Part shown: positions 21,003 to 30,387 of the stretch, piece by piece | How the letters are laid out: every line of letters begins with the position of its first letter | Numbering within the stretch: position 1 is the first letter of the stretch | Assembly: GCA_903912485.1 (NCBI GenBank) | Contig: CAIWHR010000323.1 | Span: forward strand, 1 to 58,739 | DNA length: 58,739 bases | From: an uncultured beta proteobacterium | Lineage (GTDB): Bacteria; Pseudomonadota; Gammaproteobacteria; Burkholderiales; Casimicrobiaceae | Direction of reading: 5' to 3' | The notes under the pieces: generated by a model | Told to the model about the DNA's origin: nothing | Database searches by the model: none | The model's input: the letters and a program-made list of their open reading frames with translations, nothing else | Program-made: the position numbers and the translations under genes

Positions 21003-21922
21003 CCGCCGGTCCCGCCCTCTCGATCGTCATGTGCACCTATGACCGCTACGACCTCATCGGCGAGGCGGTGCGGACCCTGCTGGCCGATCCTTCGCTCGAT
21101 CCGGAGCGCCATGAGATCCTGGTGGTGGACAACACGCCCGCCACGCGCCGCCGGAAGGTGGATTTCGCGGCACCGGGCGTGCTCCGGGTGGAGGGCTGCG
21201 ACGCGCTCGGCCTGTCGCACGCGCGCAACCACGGCATCGTCGCGACCGAAGGCGGGATCGTCGCCTTCCTCGATGACGACGCCTATGTCCATCCCGGCTG
21301 GTGCGCCGCGGTGGAACGCGCCTTCGCTGAACAGCCTGACGCTGCGGTGGTCGGGGGCAAGGTGCTGCCGCGTTATGACAGCCCGGACCGTCCGCATTGG
21401 TACGAGGATCGGCTGTCCGGCTATCTGTCCTGCATCGATTGGGGAAACGCAGGGCGCTTCCTCAAGCCCGGACAATGGATTGTCGGCGCCAACATGGCCT
21501 GGCGGCGCGGCGTGTTCGATCGCCATGGCGGCTTCAACACGGCCCTCGGGCGTCGTGGCAGCGCCACGCTGATCAGCAATGACGAGACCGAATTGCTGGG
21601 GCGCGTCGGCCTCGCCCATGTCTGGTACGAACCCGCGATGGTGGCCGAACATCTGGTACCGGTCGAACGCATGACGCTGAGCTTCTTCCGATCCCGCGTC
21701 TATTGGCAGGCGATCTCCGACATGGTGGCCGGCATCGCGCGCACCGATGCGAAGGAATTGCAGGCCGATTTCGCCGATATCATCGTGCGCCTGCCGCCCG
21801 AGAACCGCAACATGCGCGCGTTCAGCTTCGAGCCCACGGATCGCGAGCAATTCGCCCTGCAGCTGCGCGCCATCTACGCCGCCGCGCTGATGATGGGCAC
21901 CGCGACGCCCGTACCGCGCTGA
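20999..21922 (+). CDS. family 2 glycosyltransferase
   Basis: ALSIVMCTYDRYDLIGEAVRTLLADPS...LSHARNHGIVATEGGIVAFLDDDAYVHPGW. Confidence 0.92.
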   Translation: MTAGPALSIVMCTYDRYDLIGEAVRTLLADPSLDPERHEILVVDNTPATRRRKVDFAAPGVLRVEGCDALGLSHARNHGIVATEGGIVAFLDDDAYVHPGWCAAVERAFAEQPDAAVVGGKVLPRYDSPDRPHWYEDRLSGYLSCIDWGNAGRFLKPGQWIVGANMAWRRGVFDRHGGFNTALGRRGSATLISNDETELLGRVGLAHVWYEPAMVAEHLVPVERMTLSFFRSRVYWQAISDMVAGIARTDAKELQADFADIIVRLPPENRNMRAFSFEPTDREQFALQLRAIYAAALMMGTATPVPR

Positions 21923-21932
21923 GCCGGGCCCA

Positions 21933-23927
21933 GTGAGCGACCGCGTGCCCCCGGCCAGGACCGCGCTGATCGTCTCGCCCTTCGCGAGCTGGCCGCTCGA
22001 TGTCGGCCATCGGCGGCGCGTGGCGCAGAGCACGGCGCTGCTCCGCGATGCCGGCTATCGCGTGACTTTCCTGTTGTACGCCTTCGAGAGCGGCTGGTAC
22101 TGGCGCCGGCAATTGGGCGATTACAACGCGATGGCGGCACAATGGGACGAAGTGCTGGTGGTCCAGGCCAATCGCACCGTCGGCATGCCGCCGCGCGAAG
22201 GCGGCTTCCATGCGCTGGACGAATGGTGGAGCGAGGAACTCGAGGTCACGCTGCGTAACCTGTTCCGCCAGCGCCATATCGATGTAATGGTGGTACACAA
22301 CGTCTGGCTGTCGAAGGCGCTGACCCTGGCGCCGTGCGCGACGACGACCGTGCTCGAAACCCACGACCTGTTCTGGAAGCGCCGCGCGCTGCTCGACCGA
22401 ATCGGCATCGGCCATGATTTCTTCGAACCCGAGCAGGCCAGCGAGATTGTCGGCATCGATCGCGCGCAGTTCACCATCGCGATCCAGGAACGCGACTCGC
22501 AAGAGCTGACGCCGCTCGTCAAATCGAAACTCGTCACCCTGCCCTTCTACGATCCGGCGATGGAGGATGCGGCACAGCAGCCCCCGCGCGCCGCCTATCT
22601 GCATCCGGAAAAGGTGACCTTCGGCTTCCTGGGATCGGCACATACTTACAACGTGACCGGCATGCAGGCGGTGCTCGACGCGCTGGAGGACAGGGTCGCG
22701 CGCAGCTTCGCGCCGGTGGACCTCCTGCTGGGCGGCACGGCGGACGCGAAGCTCAAGACCCGCCTGCCGGCGACGCGCCTCGGCCGCGTGCCGAGCGAGG
22801 CCGGCTTCTACGGCGCCTGCGATATCGCGCTCGCGCCAACCTTCGAAGGCACCGGTTTCAAGATCAAGGTCGCGGACATGCTGGCGCTGGGCCTGCCCAC
22901 CCTGGTCGCGCGCCATTCCGCGATCGGCACATCGCTGGATGGCGAGGCCGTCGCGGATACGCCCGAGGACATGGCCGAGGCAATGGTACGGATCGCCCTG
23001 ACCCGCCCACCGCTCAGCGGTCTGCGTCGGCTATCGGAGCGCGCGCGCGAGGATTTGGCTCGCCGAACCGAAACGGGCACGCGAAGTTTCTTCCGCCTAT
23101 TGCACGCGATCAAGCCCTGCCTGATCGTGGATCTGTCCGGCTGCGGGATCGAGCATGGGATGATGCCGCTGATTTCCTATTTCGCCCTGCTGCGCCATCT
23201 TCCGCCGAATGCCTTCACCCATGTCGTGCTGCGCGCCGAGGTGTTGGCGTTGGTGGAACCGGTGCTGCCGATCGGCGTGTGCGCCCTGTTGCGCGAGGAA
23301 GTTGCGGCTTTCACCGCCTGCTACCCCCATCGCCTGCTGGTGGACGTTGATGGCGCCAGCGCCGCCTGGTTCGCGCCCGGCGCGGATGACAGGGTGCTGC
23401 GCGACGATCGCTGGGCCTGGGTTGGCCAGGAAAGCGCAACCGCGGCGCAGGATGCCCCCGCCTTCCCGCTGCCGCTGCTCCATCCCGATGTGTCCTGGGA
23501 TCCCTGCGTGGAGGCGCTGCGCAAGGCCTGGCGCGCGCGGCCCGGCAGCGCGCGCATGCCGGAGGGCACGGAGCGCATCCTGTTCCTGGATTGGGTCGGG
23601 GATGCGGCGCCGAGCCCGGCCGCCACGCTGCGGCGCAATCTCTGGCTGGTGAACATGCGCGACGCGGCCGCGACGGAGGCCGCCCTGATGGCGCTCCTCG
23701 ACAGTCCCGAGCAATCGCTCGAGATCGTCTGGCTCGGCGATGAACGGCCGGTACTGCGCGGCATCGTCATCGAAGCGGCCGCCTCGCGCCGGCATCGTGT
23801 CTCCGGCCTGCTCGATGGCTGTTTCCTGGGCCCGGCGAACACCGACGCGGTTTTGGGCGATGTGAATCGGCGGCTCGGCGCGGCCGTCACGAGCATCCTT
23901 CGGGCCACGCGCGCCTCGGCCGCTTGA
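21933..23927 (+). CDS. GT4-like glycosyltransferase with additional C-terminal region
   Basis: LIVSPFASWPLDVGHRRRVAQSTALLRDAGYRVTFLLYAFES...PTFEGTGFKIKVADMLALGLPTLVARHSAIGT; collinear with the N-terminal part of the 11909-14110 protein. Confidence 0.85.
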   Translation: MSDRVPPARTALIVSPFASWPLDVGHRRRVAQSTALLRDAGYRVTFLLYAFESGWYWRRQLGDYNAMAAQWDEVLVVQANRTVGMPPREGGFHALDEWWSEELEVTLRNLFRQRHIDVMVVHNVWLSKALTLAPCATTTVLETHDLFWKRRALLDRIGIGHDFFEPEQASEIVGIDRAQFTIAIQERDSQELTPLVKSKLVTLPFYDPAMEDAAQQPPRAAYLHPEKVTFGFLGSAHTYNVTGMQAVLDALEDRVARSFAPVDLLLGGTADAKLKTRLPATRLGRVPSEAGFYGACDIALAPTFEGTGFKIKVADMLALGLPTLVARHSAIGTSLDGEAVADTPEDMAEAMVRIALTRPPLSGLRRLSERAREDLARRTETGTRSFFRLLHAIKPCLIVDLSGCGIEHGMMPLISYFALLRHLPPNAFTHVVLRAEVLALVEPVLPIGVCALLREEVAAFTACYPHRLLVDVDGASAAWFAPGADDRVLRDDRWAWVGQESATAAQDAPAFPLPLLHPDVSWDPCVEALRKAWRARPGSARMPEGTERILFLDWVGDAAPSPAATLRRNLWLVNMRDAAATEAALMALLDSPEQSLEIVWLGDERPVLRGIVIEAAASRRHRVSGLLDGCFLGPANTDAVLGDVNRRLGAAVTSILRATRASAA

Positions 23928-25702
23928 TGACCGGCGCGGACACCACCGACGCGATCCGCGCGACACTTCAGGCCGGGCTGGTGCCGCCGATCGATGCCGC
24001 GGATCTTGACCGGCTGTTGGCTGCGATCGCCGGCCATCCGGATGCGGCCCTGGCCGCCGCACTCGGCGCCATCCTGGCCGATATTCCCTACCACGCGCCG
24101 GCAGAGAGCGTTGCACGGCCGCTGATCGAACTCTCTGTGGTGCTGGCCGCGTTCAAGGCGCCGCTCGATCACCGCGTCCTGATCGCCGAAGCCTGCGTGC
24201 GGGCCGGGCGCAGTTTCGCCGACCTGCCGAACCAGGAGGAGCGCGCGCCGGGCGGCTGGCTGGCGGTGGCCACCTTCTATCCCGCGCGCCGGCGTTGCCT
24301 GATGCGCGCCGCGCACGAGGCCGCGACAGGACCGGACCGCGCGGTGCTGCTCCAGGACCTGATCGCCTTCGATGATGCCGGCACGTTCACGCGCTTCGCC
24401 CCCGCCATCGCTGCCGGGCCGCTATCCTGCGAGGCGCTGGGGCTGGGCGCCGCGCCGCTCGCGCCGAACGAGCGGCGGGAATTCTGGCTCCGCCACGGCG
24501 ACATCACCGGATTTTCGGATGCGGGCAATGTTCTGATCGTGCATGCCGGCGATGTCCCGCAAGGCCTGCGCCGCACACTCGATGCGCCGACGCGCGCACG
24601 CATCGCGGGCACCGCGGCAAAGCCGGAACTCTGGTGGTGGGCCGAATGCGGCTGGCCGCCGCAGCAGGAACGCCGCACCCGGGTCATGGTGGAGCGCGTG
24701 CCAGGGTTCGTGCGCGACGGGCTGCGCGATGGAACCGCGAGGCTGATCCTCAATTGCGGCCACGAGATCTCATTCGTGGACGACCATTTCGCCGAGCGGC
24801 TGCGCGCGCTGGCCGATGCACTGCGCTGCGATCCGAAGCGGATCGTCTATGTCGCACAGAATCCCAACGTCGTGGAACGCTATGCCGATCTGGTGAAATC
24901 TGACGCAGCCAGGGCTTCCATTGTCACCACCGGCAGCACGCCTCTGCTGCTGCCCTGGGATCAAACCACCGCCTCCATCGCGACCGTGCGGGGGCGGCAT
25001 TACATCTGTTTCAACAACATCCCTCATCTGCACCGCGCGGCGTTCGTGCTGCGTGCCACGCGCGACGATCTGCTGGACCGCGGGCATGTATCCTTCAACT
25101 GGGGATTTTCCGCACCGCTCCCGCCAGGATCGCAGGCAATCACGCCGGAACGGCTACGCCCCTATTTCCCGGGGATGGAAAACGCCGCGCTGGCCGCCCT
25201 GATGGCGCGGATCGAGCCGCGCCTGCCGCTGCGCCTCGATCTCGGCGATGGGCGCGAGCTCGACAGCCATGGGCGCGGCGCGCATGTGGAACGCTTAGCC
25301 AGCGATCTCGCCGGCGATGCCTATGTCTACGTCGTCACCGAAAGCGACATGGAATACCCCGACCACGCGACGCGTTTCACCGAAAAGCTGGTCAAGCCGC
25401 TGGCCTCCTGCAATCCTTTCATCCTGTTCGGCAATGCCCATGTCCTGGCCGCGCTGCGGCGCATGGGATTCGAGACCTTCGGCGATGTCTTCGACGAGAG
25501 CCACGATTCCATCGCCGATCCCATCGCACGCTTCGACGCCGCCTATCGCAGCTTCCAGGCGATGTGCGCGATGAACCTGGCCGAGCTTGAGGCGCTGTAC
25601 GTCAAGCTGCTGCCGCGGCTTCTGCACAACCGCGCCCATCTGGGCAAGGCGCGGGTCCGGTTCATCCAGGATATCCGCGCGGCGATCGCCGCCGCGCAGT
25701 AG
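23924..25702 (+). CDS. uncharacterised large protein, glycan-cluster associated; C-terminus similar to fucosyltransferase-like C-terminal motifs
   Basis: VTESDMEYPDHATRFTEKLVKPLASCNPFILFGNAHVLAALRRMGFETFGDVFDESHDSIADPIARFDA; ATGA overlap with the previous gene. Confidence 0.7.
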   Translation: MMTGADTTDAIRATLQAGLVPPIDAADLDRLLAAIAGHPDAALAAALGAILADIPYHAPAESVARPLIELSVVLAAFKAPLDHRVLIAEACVRAGRSFADLPNQEERAPGGWLAVATFYPARRRCLMRAAHEAATGPDRAVLLQDLIAFDDAGTFTRFAPAIAAGPLSCEALGLGAAPLAPNERREFWLRHGDITGFSDAGNVLIVHAGDVPQGLRRTLDAPTRARIAGTAAKPELWWWAECGWPPQQERRTRVMVERVPGFVRDGLRDGTARLILNCGHEISFVDDHFAERLRALADALRCDPKRIVYVAQNPNVVERYADLVKSDAARASIVTTGSTPLLLPWDQTTASIATVRGRHYICFNNIPHLHRAAFVLRATRDDLLDRGHVSFNWGFSAPLPPGSQAITPERLRPYFPGMENAALAALMARIEPRLPLRLDLGDGRELDSHGRGAHVERLASDLAGDAYVYVVTESDMEYPDHATRFTEKLVKPLASCNPFILFGNAHVLAALRRMGFETFGDVFDESHDSIADPIARFDAAYRSFQAMCAMNLAELEALYVKLLPRLLHNRAHLGKARVRFIQDIRAAIAAAQ

Positions 25703-25980
25703 TCCAAGGCGGCGTCGGGCCGCACCCGGCTCCGCCGGAGTGACGGATTCGTCGCTCACCTTCGCCATTTCCAGCGCAAGCAACGGGATGGACGCTCCCA
25801 CCGGATAACGAGCGGCCGGGCGGGTCAGAGCCGGAAATGCCGCGCGATCGCCAGTCTGGGCGCCATGTTGCGGAATATCGGCCGCGACGCCATGGGTAAG
25901 TCGCGCGGGGCGCGTTGGATGCCACCGGCCACCGGCGCATGCCCTGTGATAGCATCATATCGAACAATGGACGGGCCTGA

Positions 25981-26625
25981 ATGCCATCCGAAGACACGAT
26001 CGGCTTCAAGTCTCAGTTCGGTCAGGACCGCTATGTTCTCGAGCGTTTCTTTCCGAACCGCCGCAAGGGGTACTTTGTCGAGATCGGCACCGTCGATGGC
26101 GTGGACCTGTCCAACACTTGGTATTTCGAACAGGTGCTGGGCTGGGACGGGCTGCTGATCGACGCGAGTCCCCGGTATTGCGAGTTGGCCGCGCGGCAGC
26201 GCCGCGCAACCGTGGTGAATTGCGCCCTGGCCGACACCGAAGGGCGCATGCTCTTCCTCGACGCCGGCTACGTCGGTGGCCTGCTGCGCTTCATGCCGCC
26301 GCGGCAGATTCTTGAAATCGAATACTACGAAGGGCCCAAACAGAAGCCGATCGGTGTTTTCTGGGTGGATACCAAGCGTCTGGATTCGGTGCTGTCCACG
26401 CAGGGCGTGACGCGCATCGACTATCTCTCAGTCGATATCGAAGGCGCGGAGCCGCAGATCCTGTCCACGCTGGATTTCGGCAAGGTCTCGGTCGGTGTCA
26501 TCACCGTCGAAGCGAAGGGCGACGCGATCCACGCGATCCACGCGATCCTGGAACCCGCCGGCTTCGTTATGGAGGGCATGGTCGAGGCCGATGCCGTCTT
26601 CGTCCATCGCAGCTTCCGCGGCTGA
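25981..26625 (+). CDS. FkbM-family methyltransferase
   Basis: SQFGQDRYVLERFFPNRRKGYFVEIGTVDGVDLSNTWYFEQVLGWDGLLIDASP...RIDYLSVDIEGAE. Confidence 0.9.
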   Translation: MPSEDTIGFKSQFGQDRYVLERFFPNRRKGYFVEIGTVDGVDLSNTWYFEQVLGWDGLLIDASPRYCELAARQRRATVVNCALADTEGRMLFLDAGYVGGLLRFMPPRQILEIEYYEGPKQKPIGVFWVDTKRLDSVLSTQGVTRIDYLSVDIEGAEPQILSTLDFGKVSVGVITVEAKGDAIHAIHAILEPAGFVMEGMVEADAVFVHRSFRG

Positions 26626-26653
26626 GCGGCGCGACGGATCGCCGCCACAGGAA

Positions 26654-28228
26654 ATGCGCACGCTCATTCTTCGCTTCGGCCCGAACGAGGCTCACGAGTC
26701 GTCGCCAGGGACGCGTCTGGTCCAGCTGGTTCCGGGCACGCCGGGCACCAATCAGATCACCTGGCAGCCGGCGTCCGAAGTGCCGGTGGACGAAATTCTG
26801 CTGGGCGAAGTCTTCCAGACCATTCGCGACGAGACCGGGCTGGCGCCGCTGGAACGCCGCGCGCTGTTCCTGGCGCTGTTTCCCGCCCTCGATTTCGGTG
26901 GCGAGTATGTGTTCGTCCTCAGCCCGGGCAAGGATGAGCCGGACCCTGCCTTGGCGGCGCTGGCCCAGGCGCTCGCGCGCGGCACGCAGAATTATTCCCG
27001 CGCCGGCATCGTGCATGGCCAGACCGATCGCGCCTATGCCGAGAACACGACCGCGGCGGTGACATTTCGCGGCGGCGAGGTCGCGGTCACGAAATTCAAG
27101 GGCGAAGGCCGCCCGCTGCGCATCATGCGCGCGGTATCGTGGCACGACTTTCCCGGTGAATGGGAGGAAGTGGTTCCGGCCGAACCGTATTCCCGCTCGC
27201 CACCGATGGTAGTGGACAATCCCGAATGGCTGGCGCAACGGCTCGCCCAGGCCATGGCGGAGGCGTGCCAGACGACGCGGGCGGGCCTGCTTGGCGTGCT
27301 GCGCAATATCACCATCGTGGGCGACGGCGCGGTGCATGATGGCAGGCTGCGCATACTGGCCGAAAGCCTGCAGAACATCGCGCAGGAGCGCGTGATCCCG
27401 CATTTCTACCGCCTGTCGAACCATAGTTTCGCCTCCCTCGGCTGGTGGGATGAGGAAGAAGAGCTCGACCTGCCGAACCTCGTCATGCTGAAGCAAGCCT
27501 ATGACGGGAATTATGGACATTGGGTGATGGAGACCCTGCCCCGCATGGGCATGGTGGCCGAGCGCTTTTCGCCTGCGGACTGCCACGTCATGGTGATGGG
27601 CTGGTACGCACCGATGGTTCCGGTACATGCGGATTCGCTGCGCTGGTGCGGTGTCCTGCCCGAAAAAATACTGGTCAGCAGGAATTCGCCCATCCATGCA
27701 AAACGGGTGATCTTTCCGACGCCGATCTGCGATCCGCCCTGGGTCTTCGCGCCCTTCGCCATCCGCTTTCTGGAACGCCTGGCCGCGCGCGTGCAGGCCG
27801 CACATCCCGATATGGCCGCGGCGGCCGGCGAGCGGCTCTATCTCTCGCGCAACCGCTTCGGGCGCCGCGTTCTGCGTAACGAGGAGGAGGTCACGGCCTT
27901 CCTCGCCGCGCGCGGCTACCGCGTGTTCTATCCGGATACCTTGAGCTTCACCGACCAGGTGCTGGCGCTGTCGCGCGCGACGCATGTGGTGGCAAATATG
28001 GGTGCGGCGCTGACCAACGCCGTCTTCGCGCCGCGCGGCGTGCGCGTGCTCGCCCTCGCAACCGAAAACATGCCCGATGATTTCTTCTGGGACATCACGG
28101 CACAGAAGGGCGGCAGCTATTTTTCCCTGCATGGCCGCGCGACCGAGCCGGAAAAGGGCATGCAGGCCGATTTCAGCATCGGACTGGACCGTCTGCGCGA
28201 GGTTTTTGCGCTGTTCGATCCAGGCTGA
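26654..28228 (+). CDS. GT61-family glycosyltransferase
   Basis: NYGHWVMETLPRMGMV...ERLYLSRNRFGRRVLRNEEEVTAFLAARGYRVFYPDTLSFTDQVLALSRATHVVANMGAALTNAVFAPRGVRVL. Confidence 0.88.
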   Translation: MRTLILRFGPNEAHESSPGTRLVQLVPGTPGTNQITWQPASEVPVDEILLGEVFQTIRDETGLAPLERRALFLALFPALDFGGEYVFVLSPGKDEPDPALAALAQALARGTQNYSRAGIVHGQTDRAYAENTTAAVTFRGGEVAVTKFKGEGRPLRIMRAVSWHDFPGEWEEVVPAEPYSRSPPMVVDNPEWLAQRLAQAMAEACQTTRAGLLGVLRNITIVGDGAVHDGRLRILAESLQNIAQERVIPHFYRLSNHSFASLGWWDEEEELDLPNLVMLKQAYDGNYGHWVMETLPRMGMVAERFSPADCHVMVMGWYAPMVPVHADSLRWCGVLPEKILVSRNSPIHAKRVIFPTPICDPPWVFAPFAIRFLERLAARVQAAHPDMAAAAGERLYLSRNRFGRRVLRNEEEVTAFLAARGYRVFYPDTLSFTDQVLALSRATHVVANMGAALTNAVFAPRGVRVLALATENMPDDFFWDITAQKGGSYFSLHGRATEPEKGMQADFSIGLDRLREVFALFDPG

Positions 28229-28234
28229 ACGCGC

Positions 28235-29032
28235 TCAGCGCGCGTCGAAATCCGCGACCGTGCCGGCCATGATGCGCAGCGTCAGCTCCAGCAGCGGGCC
28301 CGCGCGATCTTCCGGAAAAGCGAGGAATTGCCAGAGCAGCCCGGTGCGCCAATTCCCCGGCACCACCGCCTGGCCCACCAGATCGAAGGGAAGGTAGCGC
28401 TGCGCCGAGAAGAAGGCGAAGAAATCGGCTTCGCCATAGCCGTAGATCTCGGCGCTGACAGCTAGATCATTCTCGAAGGCGATTACCGGGCGGGACCGCG
28501 CGAGCAGCCCGGTGGCGCCGCGCAGCGCCGGGAACTCACCGCCCTCCAGATCGAGTTTGATGAAGAACGGATCGCGCGCGGCAAGCGCCGCGTCCAGCGT
28601 GGTCAACGCGACCGGGATGCGCTGAATATCCGGCGTTTCGCTGTAATGGCGCCGCGGCAGGATGCCCGACTGGCCATCCAGATTGCGGACCCAGGTGAAC
28701 TCGGCGCTGCCCTCATGATCGGACAGCGCCTGGCGGAAGACCGTGACGTTGCGCGCGCCCGCCTCGCACAGGGCGGCGTCCAGCAGATCGGCCACGGCCG
28801 GGATCGGTTCGAAGGAAAATACCTGGCCGCTGCCGCGGGCGAGCAGGCGGCTCATCGGCACGCTGTGCAGGCCACGATTGGCGCCGCCGTCCACCATGTC
28901 GCGGTCCGGTTCGGCGAGCGCGGTATAGAAGCGGCGGACGAAGACCTCGTCGATGTTCACTCCCGCCAAGGCGTGCCCTTCCAGCACATGGCGCTTGTAG
29001 CGATCGAACAGCGAAGCATTGGCCGCGGTCAT
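28235..29032 (-). CDS. FkbM-family methyltransferase
   Basis: DMVDGGANRGLHSVPMSRLLARGSGQVFSFEPIPAVADLLDAAL...TTLDAALAARDPFFIKLDLEGGEFPALRGA. Confidence 0.88.
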   Translation of the reverse strand: MTAANASLFDRYKRHVLEGHALAGVNIDEVFVRRFYTALAEPDRDMVDGGANRGLHSVPMSRLLARGSGQVFSFEPIPAVADLLDAALCEAGARNVTVFRQALSDHEGSAEFTWVRNLDGQSGILPRRHYSETPDIQRIPVALTTLDAALAARDPFFIKLDLEGGEFPALRGATGLLARSRPVIAFENDLAVSAEIYGYGEADFFAFFSAQRYLPFDLVGQAVVPGNWRTGLLWQFLAFPEDRAGPLLELTLRIMAGTVADFDAR

Positions 29033-30387
29033 GGCGCGTTGGCCTCCTGGTAAGCGAAATGCGCCACCGCACCCGGTGGCGGAATCAGTTGCCGATCCCG
29101 GTCGAATTGCCAGAGCCTTTCGGCAGACCGGCGGAACAGCGCGATCCACAATCCGACATTGCCGGTATGCGTAATCACATGCTTTGCCTGGGCGACAAGA
29201 TCCATCGCCGCGACCAGGCGGCGGGCGAATTCCACGCGCTCCAGCCCGTGCTCGGCCGAAAGATCGGTGTGGTGCAACGCCCTGTCGCCGGCGCTGACCG
29301 GAAGCTCGTCGAAGAACACGCAACGCGGGCCGAAATGCTCCGCGACCGCATCGCGCGCCTGGGACTGATCGGTCTGGATCAGCACGCGGTCCGCCTTGCC
29401 ATCCCGCAGCAGGCGATCGGCGAGCGCGATGTATTCGCCGATATCGGCCGGCTGCACTTCCAGATGCTTGTCGGTGCCGCGCCAGCAGATCGCGACGCTG
29501 CGCGCGGGATCAAAGCCCGCGCCCGCGGTGAGTCTTTCCTGCAGGGCGCGCACGCGCGGGCCTGGCATGAAGAACCGTTCCAGGAAGGGGCGCAGCGTGG
29601 CGAAGTCGCGATCCCGATAATGCAGATGGTTGTGGCCGGCATAGAACAGCGCGAAGGGTTCGGGGATCGCGTCGCGCCCCGGCAGCGCGATGGCGGGGCG
29701 ATGCGCAAAGACCTCGGCATGGATGTCGCGCGCTTCGCCATGCTCGCGATAGCCGAGGTAGACCGCATTGCAATCCGGCGCCGCAGGATCGATCCCCCAA
29801 GCCTGCAGGTGAACCAGGGATTCCAGCGTCGTCGAACAGTTCGAAAAGAATCCTGCATCATGCCAGAGCCGCGCGCGACCGATCACGCGCGGCGCATCCA
29901 GCTTGGCCTCGGTCATCGCCGCCCAGCGCAGCGGCGGCTGCGAGAGAAAAACCTCCACCTGATCCAGGTGCAGATGACCGTGGCGTTCCAGCTGCACGCG
30001 CAGGAAACGCCCATACAGCGGCAACAGGCTGTCGAACACCAGCGGCTTGCCGCTGTTCCGCCCACCGAATACGGTGCGCGAGGTCAGGATGGTACGCCAC
30101 GCCTCGCCATCATCCGACAGCAGGATGTGCAGCGGCCGCGCCCGTTCATAGCCCCCAAGGCCGGCATCGTCGCGGTTCCACAGCACGATGCGCCCGATCG
30201 GAACGATCGCGCCGAGGTCCACCTCCCACCACGGATTCGTCTCCTCGGACGTGCTGAAGGAGAAAGATCCGGTGAAGACGCCGCTCACCGCCGCCCCGGA
30301 GCGGCTGCCGTCGGCATCGCCGCTGCTCTGCCGCGTCGGCCGGCCGAGCGCCAGGTTGAATTCGGCCGCGGGGGCGTGCTCACTCAC
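29029..30387 (-). CDS. F5/8 type C (discoidin) domain fused to fucosyltransferase-like domain
   Basis: GTG start (SEHAPAAEFNLALGRPTRQSSG...NPWWEVDLGAIVPIGRIVLWNR...LHLDQVEVFL) then SVAICWRGTDKHLEV...VLIQTDQSQARDAVAEHFGPRCVFFDE...THTGNVGLWIALFR. Confidence 0.8.
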   Translation of the reverse strand: MSEHAPAAEFNLALGRPTRQSSGDADGSRSGAAVSGVFTGSFSFSTSEETNPWWEVDLGAIVPIGRIVLWNRDDAGLGGYERARPLHILLSDDGEAWRTILTSRTVFGGRNSGKPLVFDSLLPLYGRFLRVQLERHGHLHLDQVEVFLSQPPLRWAAMTEAKLDAPRVIGRARLWHDAGFFSNCSTTLESLVHLQAWGIDPAAPDCNAVYLGYREHGEARDIHAEVFAHRPAIALPGRDAIPEPFALFYAGHNHLHYRDRDFATLRPFLERFFMPGPRVRALQERLTAGAGFDPARSVAICWRGTDKHLEVQPADIGEYIALADRLLRDGKADRVLIQTDQSQARDAVAEHFGPRCVFFDELPVSAGDRALHHTDLSAEHGLERVEFARRLVAAMDLVAQAKHVITHTGNVGLWIALFRRSAERLWQFDRDRQLIPPPGAVAHFAYQEANAP

